Below, one piece after another: positions 16,986-25,560 of a stretch of 48,309 nucleotides of DNA (position 1 is the stretch's first letter; each line of letters starts with the position of its first letter). Under the pieces are notes generated by a model. It worked only from the letters and a program-made list of their open reading frames with translations. It was not told the origin of the DNA and ran no database searches. The stretch comes from Opitutia bacterium. GTDB lineage: Bacteria > Verrucomicrobiota > Verrucomicrobiia > Opitutales > Opitutaceae. The stretch lies in assembly GCA_003142615.1 (NCBI GenBank), contig PLMW01000077.1:8416-56724 (forward strand), read 5' to 3'. Both the position numbers and the translations under genes were made by a program.

Positions 16986-17768
16986 ATGCACCTTGAAGAG
17001 CGCCAGGCGAAGATCGAAGCCTATCTACAGGAGGCTGAATTCGCGTCGCTCGAAGAGCTTGCACAGCGGGTGGAAATGTCTGTGTCGACGGTTCGCCGCG
17101 ACCTCACTGAATTGGAGCGCGCTGGAAAGGCTAGGCGCACCCATGGTGGAGCTCGCACGCTCCAGCCAAAAACGGATGAATTCGTATTCAACATTCGCGA
17201 CACCCGTCAGGTTGATGAGAAGGAGGCGATCGGCGCGGCGTGCGCATCGCTCATCGAGTCCGGCCAAAATGTCATCATTGATGGCGGCACGACCTGTTAT
17301 CATGTCGCCAGACATCTCGGCGACAAGGTTGCACAGATGATTACGAATTCACTGCCCATCGCCAATCTGTTCTCCGGATCGAGCCGTCACGAAGTGCTCG
17401 TCTCCGGGGGAATCATCTACCCGCGGCTAGGTGTGCTGGTGGGTCCACACGCCGTGGAAACGTTCTCCCGCGTGCATGCTGACGTGGCCATTCTAAGCGG
17501 CAGCGGCATTTGCGAAGAGGGCATCTATAACTCACACGCTTTGCTTGTGGATATCCAACACGCAATGATGGCCGGGGCCGCGAAAGTTATCTTTTGCCTC
17601 GACCATTCGAAATTCAATCGGCGCTCGACCTTCTTCCTCTCGGATTTTGAACCAATCGACTTGGTTGTGACCGACGCCCAGGCGCCTGAACCACTGGTGA
17701 CTGCACTTCGGACTAAAGGGATTGAGGTCGTCGTGGCTCCGGCTGCCACTCCCGTAGCGGCAAAATAG
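16986..17768 (+). CDS. DeoR-family transcriptional regulator of the BMC locus
   Basis: A 260-residue DeoR-family regulator, the usual size. The N-terminal winged HTH is MHLEERQAKIEAYLQEAEFA through VEMSVSTVRRDLTELERAG, with RTHGGART after it. The C-terminal sugar-phosphate sensor domain has NVIIDGGTTCYHVARHL, ADVAILSGSGICEEGIYNS and CLDHSKFNRRS. DeoR regulators typically bind a sugar phosphate, here plausibly fuculose- or rhamnulose-1-P or a downstream intermediate. It is divergent from pduL across 99 bases, the classic position for a repressor of the BMC operon. Confidence 0.92.
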   Translation: MHLEERQAKIEAYLQEAEFASLEELAQRVEMSVSTVRRDLTELERAGKARRTHGGARTLQPKTDEFVFNIRDTRQVDEKEAIGAACASLIESGQNVIIDGGTTCYHVARHLGDKVAQMITNSLPIANLFSGSSRHEVLVSGGIIYPRLGVLVGPHAVETFSRVHADVAILSGSGICEEGIYNSHALLVDIQHAMMAGAAKVIFCLDHSKFNRRSTFFLSDFEPIDLVVTDAQAPEPLVTALRTKGIEVVVAPAATPVAAK

Positions 17769-18482
17769 TCCTCCGGGGCGAATCCGCGCCAGTTTTTCCC
17801 CATGCCCCGCCCCCGGACTTCTTCACACGGCCTTTTTATATCATCGTAACGGAGATAATCAGTCTTGGTTAGCGGCAAATCTTCAGCCGCTTTCTTCAGC
17901 AGTGATCTCTCTTTGGTGGCAGTGATGAGGCTTTCGTTTGTTTCGCCTCTTGTGAGGAAGTTGATCGATTGCATGCCATAGCTGGAAAAGCCCGTTGATC
18001 CATGGTTTCTGTGGGCGACTACCAGCTCATGTGCATTACCGTCAATGCATTATAAATCACGTGAACGCCAAGGCATGAGGTGTATCCATTTCTATTTCGC
18101 TCCAACTGGCTCGACTCCTGCTCTTTCTTAACGCAGGAGCTGCATTCCATGCAGGCCCGTCCACTCATTTACCTTCGGGCGGCCGATGATTCACTAGGAC
18201 AGGCCAATGTCACACTCTGCAACGCCCTCGAGTAATCCGTCGCTTAGTAAACACCCTTGCTGACAAGTTATTCACAGGGGTTTTTCAGGAGCGTGTTCAG
18301 AGTAAAATCACTGCTTGTTCACGATTGAGTTGTGCGACCGTTAGTTGGTGGGGAAAATCCGCGATGCACGGTCTACGACAAGAAAGCAAAAGGCGGGACA
18401 TGGATCCACCGAGAGGGGTGTCAAGAACGGCTGTCATGGTGGAGGTAAACTCCCTGGCTCATGCCGTTCTGGCATCTCGATC
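17769..18482. other. Intergenic region without a secure gene
   Basis: About 714 bases between the DeoR gene and panC. No open frame here has recognisable family motifs. The part at 17815-18110 is AT-richer than the surroundings. A minus-strand frame is open from about 18050 into the DeoR gene (beginning CIDGNAHELVVAHRNHGST and including MQSINFLTRGETNESL), but it is antisense to DeoR at its end and I cannot assign it. Two adjacent hairpins occur at 18115-18154, and a perfect DnaA-box sequence TTATTCACA at 18268-18276. It could hold the remnant of a lost gene or a structured RNA. Confidence 0.5.
18115..18154. repeat. Two adjacent hairpin-forming inverted repeats
   Basis: CTCCTGC (18115-18121) pairs with GCAGGAG (18133-18139) across an 11-base loop. 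Directly next, CTGCAT (18140-18145) pairs with ATGCAG (18149-18154) across TCC. Both pairings are perfect. They lie in the gene-free stretch and have no T-tract, so a simple terminator is unlikely. Confidence 0.45.
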
Positions 18483-19325
18483 TTACAGCAGCATATTATC
18501 AATCAGCCGCACCTCATCCACCCAGGCGGCGATGGCCATCATGGCCTTGCCGGGTAATACCTCACGAACTGCTTCCATGGTGCAGCGATCCACGACCGAC
18601 GCATAGATCACCCGCACGCGCCGCCGGGTGCCCATGAGGTGCGTGGCCTCGGCCACCAGGCGGTCGACGTTGCGCACGCCGCCATCGACCATCTCCTTTG
18701 CGCGCTTCAGCGCCTGCGAGATGATGAGCGCCTCCTCCCGCTGGCTCGCTGTAAGGTAGCGGTTGCGTGAGCTCATCACGAGACCGTCGGGCTCGCGCAC
18801 CGTCGGAGCAGTCACGATGTCGATGCAGCAATGGAGGTCGTTAACCATCTTCTTGATCACCATCACCTGCTGCGCGTCCTTCTGGCCGAAAACGGCGATA
18901 TCGGGTCGCACAATGTTAAACAGCTTGGCGACAATGGTGGTAACCCCCCGGAAATGGGTCGGCCGCGAGACACCGCAGAGAGGTTTCGAGATCAGCTCCT
19001 CGGTAACGTAGGTCGAGTAACCCCGGGGATACAGCTCATCGACCGTTGGCGCGAAAACGATGTCGGCGCCCGTCTTTTCACACAAGGCGATGTCGCGCGG
19101 CAGGTCGCGCGGATACTTCGCAAAGTCTTCACTCGGGCCGAACTGCGCGGGGTTGACGAAAATCGACACGACCACCGTGTCGGCTCGTTCCTTGGCGAGC
19201 CGGATGAGGCTGAGATGCCCTTCATGCAGCGCGCCCATCGTCGGTACGAGACCAATCAACCGGCCTTTGGACCGCAGATTCACCGCGGTGGACTGCATGT
19301 CGAAGACGGAAGCGATCACTTGCAT
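18483..19325 (-). CDS. panC: Pantothenate synthetase
   Basis: A 280-residue pantoate-beta-alanine ligase, the normal length. It joins pantoate and beta-alanine with ATP to make pantothenate, the CoA precursor, in the cytoplasm. Motifs: VPTMGALHEGHLSLIRLAKE with the HxGH nucleotide site, VVSIFVNPAQFGPSEDF, FGQKDAQQVMVIKKMVNDL, and REPDGLVMSSRNRYL. It starts at an ATG at 19325 and stands alone on its strand, divergent from dapL. The PanE-like gene at 9251 could supply its pantoate. Confidence 0.96.
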   Translation of the reverse strand: MQVIASVFDMQSTAVNLRSKGRLIGLVPTMGALHEGHLSLIRLAKERADTVVVSIFVNPAQFGPSEDFAKYPRDLPRDIALCEKTGADIVFAPTVDELYPRGYSTYVTEELISKPLCGVSRPTHFRGVTTIVAKLFNIVRPDIAVFGQKDAQQVMVIKKMVNDLHCCIDIVTAPTVREPDGLVMSSRNRYLTASQREEALIISQALKRAKEMVDGGVRNVDRLVAEATHLMGTRRRVRVIYASVVDRCTMEAVREVLPGKAMMAIAAWVDEVRLIDNMLL

Positions 19326-19477
19326 GGCAGGGAGGCGTCACGCCGGCCTGGGTGGCGCGCGGAAAAGACCGGGCTTGAACTATCCCGGCGTCGCCAACTT
19401 TAATCAAGTCCTTTGCTCGGGACACCCGGTTGACTTCCGTCCATTCGCGCGGCTCTCTTCCACCTTCCTTAAGCCCA

Positions 19478-20701
19478 ATGATCCGTATCAACGAACACTA
19501 CACCAAGCTCAAGGCGTCGTATCTTTTCGCTGACATCGCTCGCCGCGTCGCCGCCTTCCAGCAGGCCAACCCCGGCCGGTCCCTCATCCGCCTCGGCATC
19601 GGTGACGTCACCGAGCCGCTGCCGCCGGTGTGCATCGCCGCACTCCACGCCGCCACCGACGAGATGGCGAAGCGCGAGACCTTCAAGGGCTACGGTCCCG
19701 ACCAGGGCTACGCCTTCCTCCGCGAGGCCATTGCCCGGCACGACTACCAGACGCGCGGCTGCAAGATCGAACCTGACGAGATCTTCGTCTCCGACGGCGC
19801 GAAGTGCGACTGCGGCAATATTCAGGAAATCTTCGCCCCCGACGCCCGCATCGCCATTCCCGATCCCGTCTATCCCGTCTATCTCGACACTAACGTCATG
19901 GCAGGCCGTACCGGCCACGAGCGCGACGGCCGCTATGAGGGCATCCTTTACCTCGATTCCACGCCCGCCAACGGTTATGTGCCAGCGCCGCCCGCGCAGC
20001 CGGCGGACCTGATCTACCTTTGCTTTCCCAATAATCCCACGGGGGCGGTCGCCACGCGGGCCCAGCTCACCGCGTGGATCGAATACGCGAAGCGCCATCG
20101 CGCCGTCATCCTCTTCGACTCCGCCTACGAAACATTCATCCGCGACCCGCAGCTCCCCCACTCCATTTACGAAATCGACGGTGCGCGCGAGGTGGCCATT
20201 GAAATCCGCAGTTTCTCCAAGACCGCCGGCTTCACCGGCACGCGCTGCGCCTACACCATCGTGCCCAAGACGCTGGTGGCTTACGACGCGGCCGGCACGG
20301 CACATCCGCTCCACGGCCTGTGGTACCGCCGCCAGTCGACCAAGTTCAACGGCGTTTCCTACCCCGTGCAGCGCGCCGCCGCCGCCATCTATACCGAGGA
20401 GGGAAAAAAGCAGACGCGCGCCCTCGCCGATTTCTACCTCGGCAACGCGAAGCTCATTCGCGATGCCCTGACGCGTCTCGGTTTCCCGTGTGCCGGCGGT
20501 GACAACGCCCCTTATATCTGGGTCAATGTCGGCCGGGACTCGTGGCAGTTTTTTGACCTGCTGCTCACCAAGGCCGGCGTGGTCGTCACGCCGGGCGCCG
20601 GCTTCGGCCGGTGCGGCGAGGGACATGTGCGCATCAGCGCGTTCAACAGCCGCGAAAACGTCACCACCGCGCTCGAGCGCATCGCCGCCGCGCTGAAGTG
20701 A
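19478..20701 (+). CDS. dapL: LL-diaminopimelate aminotransferase
   Basis: A 407-residue PLP aminotransferase that converts tetrahydrodipicolinate directly to LL-diaminopimelate for lysine and peptidoglycan. I start at the ATG at 19478 ([20 protein letters not shown]), the conserved DapL N-terminus. Motifs: [51 protein letters not shown], and the PLP lysine in [18 protein letters not shown]. Length matches DapL (about 408-411) and not ordinary aspartate aminotransferases. The DapL route is used by plants, Chlamydiae and Verrucomicrobia. Only 10 bases separate it from the convergent lipoprotein gene. Confidence 0.95.
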   Translation: MIRINEHYTKLKASYLFADIARRVAAFQQANPGRSLIRLGIGDVTEPLPPVCIAALHAATDEMAKRETFKGYGPDQGYAFLREAIARHDYQTRGCKIEPDEIFVSDGAKCDCGNIQEIFAPDARIAIPDPVYPVYLDTNVMAGRTGHERDGRYEGILYLDSTPANGYVPAPPAQPADLIYLCFPNNPTGAVATRAQLTAWIEYAKRHRAVILFDSAYETFIRDPQLPHSIYEIDGAREVAIEIRSFSKTAGFTGTRCAYTIVPKTLVAYDAAGTAHPLHGLWYRRQSTKFNGVSYPVQRAAAAIYTEEGKKQTRALADFYLGNAKLIRDALTRLGFPCAGGDNAPYIWVNVGRDSWQFFDLLLTKAGVVVTPGAGFGRCGEGHVRISAFNSRENVTTALERIAAALK

Positions 20702-20711
20702 CGCTGGCCGC

Positions 20712-21473
20712 CTATTTCGCCGGCTCTTTCGGCAACGCCGCCGCGATATCACGGCTTAATCCAGCCAGGGCCTCGCTCAGTTTCGCGGCCAGCTGTCCGT
20801 GGTCGCGGCCATCCCAGCGCAGTCCCGACGCGGCGTAGTTCCCCTCGGCCACCGTTCCCGCGGATCCGACTGGCGCCAGGATCCGCCAGTTGGCGGCAAA
20901 ACGCACGTCGCCGTCAGCCGTGCCTTCGCAGGCGCTGACATGCACCAGAATTTCAAAATCGCGCTGCTCATCGGCCCGGAACGGTTGCATGGAGACCCGC
21001 GCCACATTTTTGAGTGACCGCAGATTTTCTACCAATACGCGTGCAATACCCTGGTCAAGCGGCTCGCCCCAGCGGACGAAATCCAGAAACATGATTTCGT
21101 TGGCATGGGAGCGGATGGCGAACGGTTTCCCGCGCAGGTAGGCCGGTACATCGACCGCGCGCACTCCTACCACCCACTGTTTCAAGGCCGCCGCCGTGTC
21201 CGTTTCCAGGCGGATGTCGGTCGAGGTAAGCAGATAATAGCGTGTCAGGTCGGACTGCGCCTGGGGCAGGGGCAGGGAGCAAGCAGCCAGAAGACAAAAA
21301 ACAGAAACCAAAAAACAGAAACCGGAAACCGGAGACCGGAAACTGGAGAGCAGATCCCAGACGTCAGATGTCTGCCGTTTGAAACCGGATGCTGTGCCCC
21401 CGGCTTTCGACTTTTGACCTTCGACTTTTAACTTCATTGCCATGCCCTCCATGTCTCGGTGGTTCATCCTCAC
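20712..21473 (-). CDS. ABC-transport auxiliary lipoprotein (PqiC/MlaA-type partner, DUF330-like)
   Basis: A 253-residue lipoprotein as drawn, starting with GTG at 21473 so that it overlaps the MCE gene by four bases. The core (about 75-245) matches ABC-type transport auxiliary lipoproteins: RYYLLTSTDIRLE, VGVRAVDVPAYLRGKPFAI, MFLDFVRWGEPLDQGIARVL and ILVHVSACEGTADGDVRF. The lipobox is CLLAACSLP at about 59-67. The first 50 residues are encoded by two simple-sequence repeats rather than by conserved DNA, so the true start is uncertain; ATG at 21437 or a later site is possible. It is the last gene of the Mla-type operon and probably an outer-membrane or periplasmic partner. Confidence 0.8.
   Translation of the reverse strand: MRMNHRDMEGMAMKLKVEGQKSKAGGTASGFKRQTSDVWDLLSSFRSPVSGFCFLVSVFCLLAACSLPLPQAQSDLTRYYLLTSTDIRLETDTAAALKQWVVGVRAVDVPAYLRGKPFAIRSHANEIMFLDFVRWGEPLDQGIARVLVENLRSLKNVARVSMQPFRADEQRDFEILVHVSACEGTADGDVRFAANWRILAPVGSAGTVAEGNYAASGLRWDGRDHGQLAAKLSEALAGLSRDIAAALPKEPAK
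21289..21352. repeat. Purine-rich simple repeat (GAAACCGGAAACC-type)
   Basis: On the + strand the bases run as near-repeats of ACAGAAACCAAAAA, then GAAACCGGAAACCGGAGACC and CGGAAACTGGAGAG. They fall inside the coding start of the lipoprotein gene on the minus strand, where they code for hydrophobic residues such as SGFCFLVSVFC. Confidence 0.55.
21404..21436. repeat. TCGACTTTTGACCT-type direct repeat
   Basis: On the + strand the unit TTCGACTTTTGACC is followed by TTCGACTTTTAACTTC. On the minus strand this codes for KLKVEGQKSKAG at the N-terminus of the lipoprotein. It is a separate element from the repeat at 21289. Confidence 0.5.
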
Positions 21474-22468
21474 TGGGGTTTTCGCCCGGTGATGATCGCG
21501 TTGGGGTTGCGTTCGAGGAAGTCGGCCAGACGCTGCACCGCCGCTGCCGCCTCGCGCAATTGTTCGAGCGTCTTGTCCGCCTCCTCGCCCACTCCGCTCT
21601 GCGCGGCGATGAAGCGCTGCGCACTGGCGGCCGCGTCATTAAAGGCGGCAAGCGACTTGCGCGCCTCCTCGAGGGTCTGCACGAGCTTGTCGCTCGTGGG
21701 CTGCACCTGTGTGTCGAGCCGGGCGATCAGCGCCCGCAGGTCGTTGCTGGCGGCATTCAGGTTGCCGAAGGTTTTCTTGATCTCCGGGTCGGTCGCCATG
21801 GTCTCCACCGCCTCGGCCGCCTTCGCCCAGCGTTCGCTCAGGCGCGCCGTGTCCACCGCCTGCAGTTTCTGGTTGGCCGTGACCAGCATCGCGTTGAGGT
21901 TGCGCGACAGGCCGGCGAAATCCACGCGCTTCAGGTCGGAGAGAATCTCGGTGAGGCTGGCCTGATACTCGGAGATCGCCGAGGGCACGGCGGGCATGAC
22001 GATGCGCTTGGCATCGGCGGCCTGGGCCCCGGTCGGATATAGGTGCGGGTCATAGAAATCGAGCTCGACGAAGAGCAAGCCGGTGGCGAGACCGACCACA
22101 CCGAGTTGCGCGCGCAGCCCGTGGTCGACCAGCGCCTGCAGCGCGCTCCGGTCGGATACATCGATGGCCTGACCCTTGTCGTCGATGATCATGTTGCGGC
22201 TGAATTCACACACCACTGCGACCACTGACTTGTTGCTCGCGGCGTCGTAGCGGACGTTGAGGTCGACCACCCGGCCGACCCGCACGCCGCGCAGCTTCAC
22301 CGGCGAGCCCAGGTCGAGGCCGTGGATCGATTCGTCGAAGTAAACCACGAACCGCTGCGGCTTGGAGAAGAAGTTCACGCCGCCGAACGAGAGTAGCGCG
22401 ACGAGCACGAGCAGCATCGCGCCGAGCACGAACAGGCCGACCACCGCTGGACTGATCTTGGTTTTCAC
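21470..22468 (-). CDS. mlaD: MlaD-like MCE-domain protein
   Basis: A 332-residue MCE-family substrate-binding protein, probably starting with GTG at 22468. One N-terminal transmembrane helix (SPAVVGLFVLGAMLLVLVAL) anchors it; the single MCE domain follows at about 38-115 (FVVYFDESIHGLDLGSPVKL, RGVRVGRVVDLNVRYD). The C-terminal half is a long helical, coiled-coil-like region. MCE proteins ferry lipids between membranes together with an MlaE permease and MlaF ATPase, both encoded just upstream. It overlaps the lipoprotein gene by four bases, so the two are translationally coupled. Confidence 0.92.
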   Translation of the reverse strand: MKTKISPAVVGLFVLGAMLLVLVALLSFGGVNFFSKPQRFVVYFDESIHGLDLGSPVKLRGVRVGRVVDLNVRYDAASNKSVVAVVCEFSRNMIIDDKGQAIDVSDRSALQALVDHGLRAQLGVVGLATGLLFVELDFYDPHLYPTGAQAADAKRIVMPAVPSAISEYQASLTEILSDLKRVDFAGLSRNLNAMLVTANQKLQAVDTARLSERWAKAAEAVETMATDPEIKKTFGNLNAASNDLRALIARLDTQVQPTSDKLVQTLEEARKSLAAFNDAAASAQRFIAAQSGVGEEADKTLEQLREAAAAVQRLADFLERNPNAIITGRKPQ

Positions 22469-22565
22469 GGCAACTGGTAATTAAAAGGAATGAACAGAAC
22501 GGACGGAGGCAACGTCCAAAGTCTCGCCCCGACGGCGCCGGCGACCCGCATTGCGCGCGGCCGGT

Positions 22566-23375
22566 TCATGCCGTTTTGACCTCCTCCCCGCCACGGGTCA
22601 GAAATTCCTGCACCCGCGGGTCGCCGCTCGTGGCGGCCAGTTCGCGCGGCCGGCCCTCGGCGATGATGCCCTTGGCGTCGTGGTCGAGCATGATCACGCG
22701 GTCGGCCAGCGCATAGATGTTCGCCAGCTCGTGCGATACGATGACCATCGTCGTGCCGAGCGTCTCGCGGATCTGCAGGATGAGTTCGTCCAGTTTCCGC
22801 GAGAGGACCGGATCGAGCCCGGCAGACGGCTCGTCGAAAAAAACGATGCGCGGATCGAGCGCGAGCGCCCGGGCGAGGCCGGCGCGCTTGCGCATGCCGC
22901 CGCTCAACTCGGCCGGGAAATAGTCCTCGAACCCCGCCAGCCCCACCTGCGCGAGCTTGAGGGCCACGATCTCTTCGCGTTCACGCCGGCTGAGCGTGGT
23001 GTATTCCTCCAGGGGCAGCGCGACATTCTCGCGGAGGGTCATGGAGCTCCAGAGGGCGGAACTCTGGTAAAGCACGCCGAAAGTCTTGAGCAGGTTGCGG
23101 CGCGCCGCGAGGTCGTCGTTGGTGAAGTTTTCGCCGAAGTAGCGCACCGTACCCTTCGCCGGTTTCATGAGCCCGACGAGGTGGCGCAGGAGCGTGGTTT
23201 TGCCGCAGCCGCTGCCGCCGATGACGAAAAACAGTTCGCCCTCCTTCACCGTGAAGGTGATCCCATTGAGCACCACCGTGTCGCCATAGCGGCACTCGAG
23301 GTCTTCAACCTCGATCGCCAGGGCGGCGGAACCGGGTTCGGGCATCCCGATTTTCGGCTCAGGGTTCGCGTTCAT
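22566..23375 (-). CDS. mlaF: MlaF-like ABC transporter ATP-binding protein
   Basis: A 269-residue ABC ATPase of the lipid-trafficking type. Walker A is IGGSGCGKTTLLRHL, the Q-loop region is TFGVLYQSSALWSSM (with the LYQ seen in MlaF), the signature is ELSGGMRKRAGLARALALDP, Walker B is IVFFDEPSAGLDPV and the H-loop is VIVSHELANI. It overlaps the upstream permease by four bases (ATGA) and precedes MlaD by 97 bases. It would drive retrograde or anterograde phospholipid transport together with MlaE/MlaD. Confidence 0.95.
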   Translation of the reverse strand: MNANPEPKIGMPEPGSAALAIEVEDLECRYGDTVVLNGITFTVKEGELFFVIGGSGCGKTTLLRHLVGLMKPAKGTVRYFGENFTNDDLAARRNLLKTFGVLYQSSALWSSMTLRENVALPLEEYTTLSRREREEIVALKLAQVGLAGFEDYFPAELSGGMRKRAGLARALALDPRIVFFDEPSAGLDPVLSRKLDELILQIRETLGTTMVIVSHELANIYALADRVIMLDHDAKGIIAEGRPRELAATSGDPRVQEFLTRGGEEVKTA

Positions 23376-24493
23376 ATTCCCAGCACGTTGAACAACACCG
23401 CAAAAATGGCGTCGGCCACGATCATCAACAGGATGCTCGTGACCACGGCCGACGTGGCCGCGCGGCCCACGCCTGCCGCGCTGCGTTCGGCCTGCAGCCC
23501 GCGCAGGCAGCCGGCCACCGCGACCAGCATGCCGAAGACCACGCTTTTGATGAGGCTGACGCTTATGTCGGACAGGTCGATGATGGTCTGCGTTTCGATC
23601 CAGTAGGCGCTGGGCGGAATCTCAAGCACACTGGCCGAGACGATCATGCCGCCCAGGATGCCGAGGCAGTTGGCATACATGGTGAGCAGCGGCGTCATCA
23701 GCGTGAGCGCAAGGAGGCGCGGCATGACGAGAAAATCCACCGGGGGGATGCCGAGCGTCTCCAGCGCGTCGATTTCCTCTCCTGTTTTCATGTTGCCGAT
23801 CTGCGCCGCAAAGGCCGCGCCGGTGCGGCCGGCAATCACGACGCCGGTCATGACCGCGCCCATCTCGCGAAACGTGCTCAAACCGACGATGTCGGCCACC
23901 CAGATGTCACCGCCAAACTGCCGCAAAATGATCGCCCCGGTGTAGGCCAGCGTCAGGCCGATGAGAAAACTGCTCAGGCTGACGATGGGCACCGCCATCG
24001 CGCCGCACTGCTGCATCTCGGAAAAACAGTCGCGCCAGCGGAACCGGCCCGGACGCTTCATCAGGCCGATGGCGCTCAGTGTGCACTCGCCGACAAAGTC
24101 CGCGAAGTCACGGATCTGCCGCCATAGGTCGGTCGCGGTCAGCCCCACGCTGGCGAGGAAGTTCTGCGCATGGTCGGACGGCACGCGTTTCTCCTGGGCC
24201 AGCGCCAACTGCTCCACGAGACGGCGCACCGTCTCCGGCAAGGCCGTCGTGTCGCAGGCCGCATCCGCGGCACGGCACCAACCCTGCACCTCGTAGACAA
24301 ACCTTACCAGCGAGCTGTCCCAGCGCTCCACCCCGTCCATGCACAGCCGTATCGCGCGCGGCCGGCTGTCGCCCAGCACCTTCGGCCAGGCCGGCAGCGA
24401 CTGGGTGATGCGCCAGGCGCCGCCGAGGTTCACCACCAGGCTTTCCCCTTCCGGGGTGGCTTCGGCGCGAGCGGGAGTTGGCACCGCACTCAT
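23372..24493 (-). CDS. mlaE: MlaE-type permease with N-terminal STAS-like domain
   Basis: A 373-residue inner membrane permease. I start at the ATG at 24493 rather than the TTG at 24508. Residues 10-110 look like an STAS-like domain (ALRLCMDGVERWDSS-type strand: IRLCMDGVERWDSSLVRFVY). The permease follows, with SLSSFLIGLTLAYTGAIIL, FREMGAVMTGVVIAGRTGAA, the EIDALETLGIPPVDFLVMPR motif and a C-terminal helix. Fusion of STAS and MlaE occurs in many Gram-negatives, where MlaB is separate in E. coli. It begins the four-gene lipid transport operon. Confidence 0.93.
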   Translation of the reverse strand: MSAVPTPARAEATPEGESLVVNLGGAWRITQSLPAWPKVLGDSRPRAIRLCMDGVERWDSSLVRFVYEVQGWCRAADAACDTTALPETVRRLVEQLALAQEKRVPSDHAQNFLASVGLTATDLWRQIRDFADFVGECTLSAIGLMKRPGRFRWRDCFSEMQQCGAMAVPIVSLSSFLIGLTLAYTGAIILRQFGGDIWVADIVGLSTFREMGAVMTGVVIAGRTGAAFAAQIGNMKTGEEIDALETLGIPPVDFLVMPRLLALTLMTPLLTMYANCLGILGGMIVSASVLEIPPSAYWIETQTIIDLSDISVSLIKSVVFGMLVAVAGCLRGLQAERSAAGVGRAATSAVVTSILLMIVADAIFAVLFNVLGI

Positions 24494-24534
24494 TGTCACC
24501 ACTTTCAACCGTTCGTGCCCACTTCACCAGAATT

Positions 24535-24576
24535 TTTTCGTGTCTTTCCGCGTGTTCCGTGGGCAATCTTTGCCCG
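24535..24576 (+). repeat. CGTG-rich repeat directly before the HAD gene
   Basis: The bases before the start read TTTTCGTGTCTTTCCGCGTG then TTCCGTGGGCAATCTTT. The CCGCGTGTTCCGTGGG core resembles the element ahead of recD2 (CCGTGGAATCCGTGG). Found by eye only. Confidence 0.35.
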
Positions 24577-24578
24577 CC

Positions 24579-25259
24579 ATGCGCTACCGGAGCATCCTAT
24601 TCGACCTCGATGGCACGCTGCTCGATCACCTGCCGGCGATCCACCGCTGTTATGCGCACACCCTGCCGCAGTTGGGGCTGCCCGCGCCCACGCGTGAGCA
24701 GGTCCGGCGCGCCATCGGCGGCGGTCTGGAAAACGCCATGCGTTGTTTTGTCCGCCCAACCGATCTGCCCCGCGCCCTGCAGCTTTACAGCGCTTACTGG
24801 GACCGGACCATGCTTGACGGCGTGGAGCTGATGCCCGGGGCGGGCGAGTTGCTGCGCGCCCTGCACGCCCGCGGTTGCACGCTGGCGGTCCTCACCAACA
24901 AGCTCGGTACCTCGTCGCGCATGGTGTGCGATTACCTCGGCATTGCCCCGCTGTTCCGCGGTATTTTCGGCGCGCAGGACACTCCGTGGCTCAAGCCCGA
25001 CCTCCGGCTCACGTCCCATGTGCTCGCCGCGCTCGGCGCCGATGCCGCGACCACCTGCCTTGTCGGCGACTCGCCTTTCGATGCCGAGGCTGCGCACAAG
25101 GGCGGACTCTCCTGTTTTCTGGTCACCACGGGCACACACTCACTGGAAGAGCTTCAAGCTGCCGGCGCGGAGCATGTCTACCCCGACCTGCCCTCGCTGG
25201 CGCGCGAGGTTTTCGACCTGCCCCTCAAGGCGGCGCCCCCTGCAGATCGTTCAGGGTAG
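24579..25259 (+). CDS. HAD-superfamily phosphatase (phosphoglycolate phosphatase-like)
   Basis: A 226-residue HAD hydrolase of subfamily IA. I start at the ATG at 24579, directly before motif I (SILFDLDGTLLDH). Motif II is LAVLTNK, motif III lies at DTPWLKPDLRL and motif IV is CLVGDSPFDAEAA. The cap domain (about 18-85) is helical, as in Gph-type phosphoglycolate phosphatases. A phosphate ester such as phosphoglycolate or a sugar phosphate is the likely substrate. It is divergent from mlaE with 85 bases between and converges on the Zn-finger gene. Confidence 0.88.
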   Translation: MRYRSILFDLDGTLLDHLPAIHRCYAHTLPQLGLPAPTREQVRRAIGGGLENAMRCFVRPTDLPRALQLYSAYWDRTMLDGVELMPGAGELLRALHARGCTLAVLTNKLGTSSRMVCDYLGIAPLFRGIFGAQDTPWLKPDLRLTSHVLAALGADAATTCLVGDSPFDAEAAHKGGLSCFLVTTGTHSLEELQAAGAEHVYPDLPSLAREVFDLPLKAAPPADRSG

Positions 25260-25356
25260 GCTCAGCGCCACGACGTTGTTATGCGCAGCGTCCTTTTCGC
25301 CGAGAAGAGCAGTAGCACCCGGCCCTGCGCCGGCTTGGGGACTCAAGGTTCCGTCT

Positions 25357-25560
25357 TTACTCATCGTTATCATCCACTTTTCCGGATCCTTCGCAGTCGG
25401 GGCAGGTCACCGTGCCGGCGCCCCGGCATTGGGGGCACGCCTGTGTGCCCCGGTTTGTTTCCGTGATCAATTCGAGCTGCCTGTCCTCCACTACTCCGCG
25501 GCCCTCGCACTTGAGGCAGTCGATTGAGCCCTTGCCGTTACACCGAGCGCAGATCGGCAT
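25357..25560 (-). CDS. Mini-protein with four CxxCxGxG zinc-finger motifs
   Basis: A 67-residue protein consisting almost entirely of the DnaJ-type zinc-binding module: CARCNGKG (4-11), CLKCEGRG (15-22), CPQCRGAG (42-49) and CPDCEGSG (53-60). In DnaJ the four motifs pair into two zinc sites and bind unfolded proteins. Here there is no J-domain and no C-terminal domain, so it would be a stand-alone finger. Similar minimal proteins occur as chaperone-like or redox-linked factors. It is convergent with the HAD gene, and its start faces the recD2 upstream region. Confidence 0.75.
   Translation of the reverse strand: MPICARCNGKGSIDCLKCEGRGVVEDRQLELITETNRGTQACPQCRGAGTVTCPDCEGSGKVDDNDE

Noticed and set aside
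18268-18276. Perfect DnaA box TTATTCACA, suggesting a replication origin
   Set aside because: Only one clear box, with no AT-rich unwinding cluster or dnaA/dnaN neighbours.
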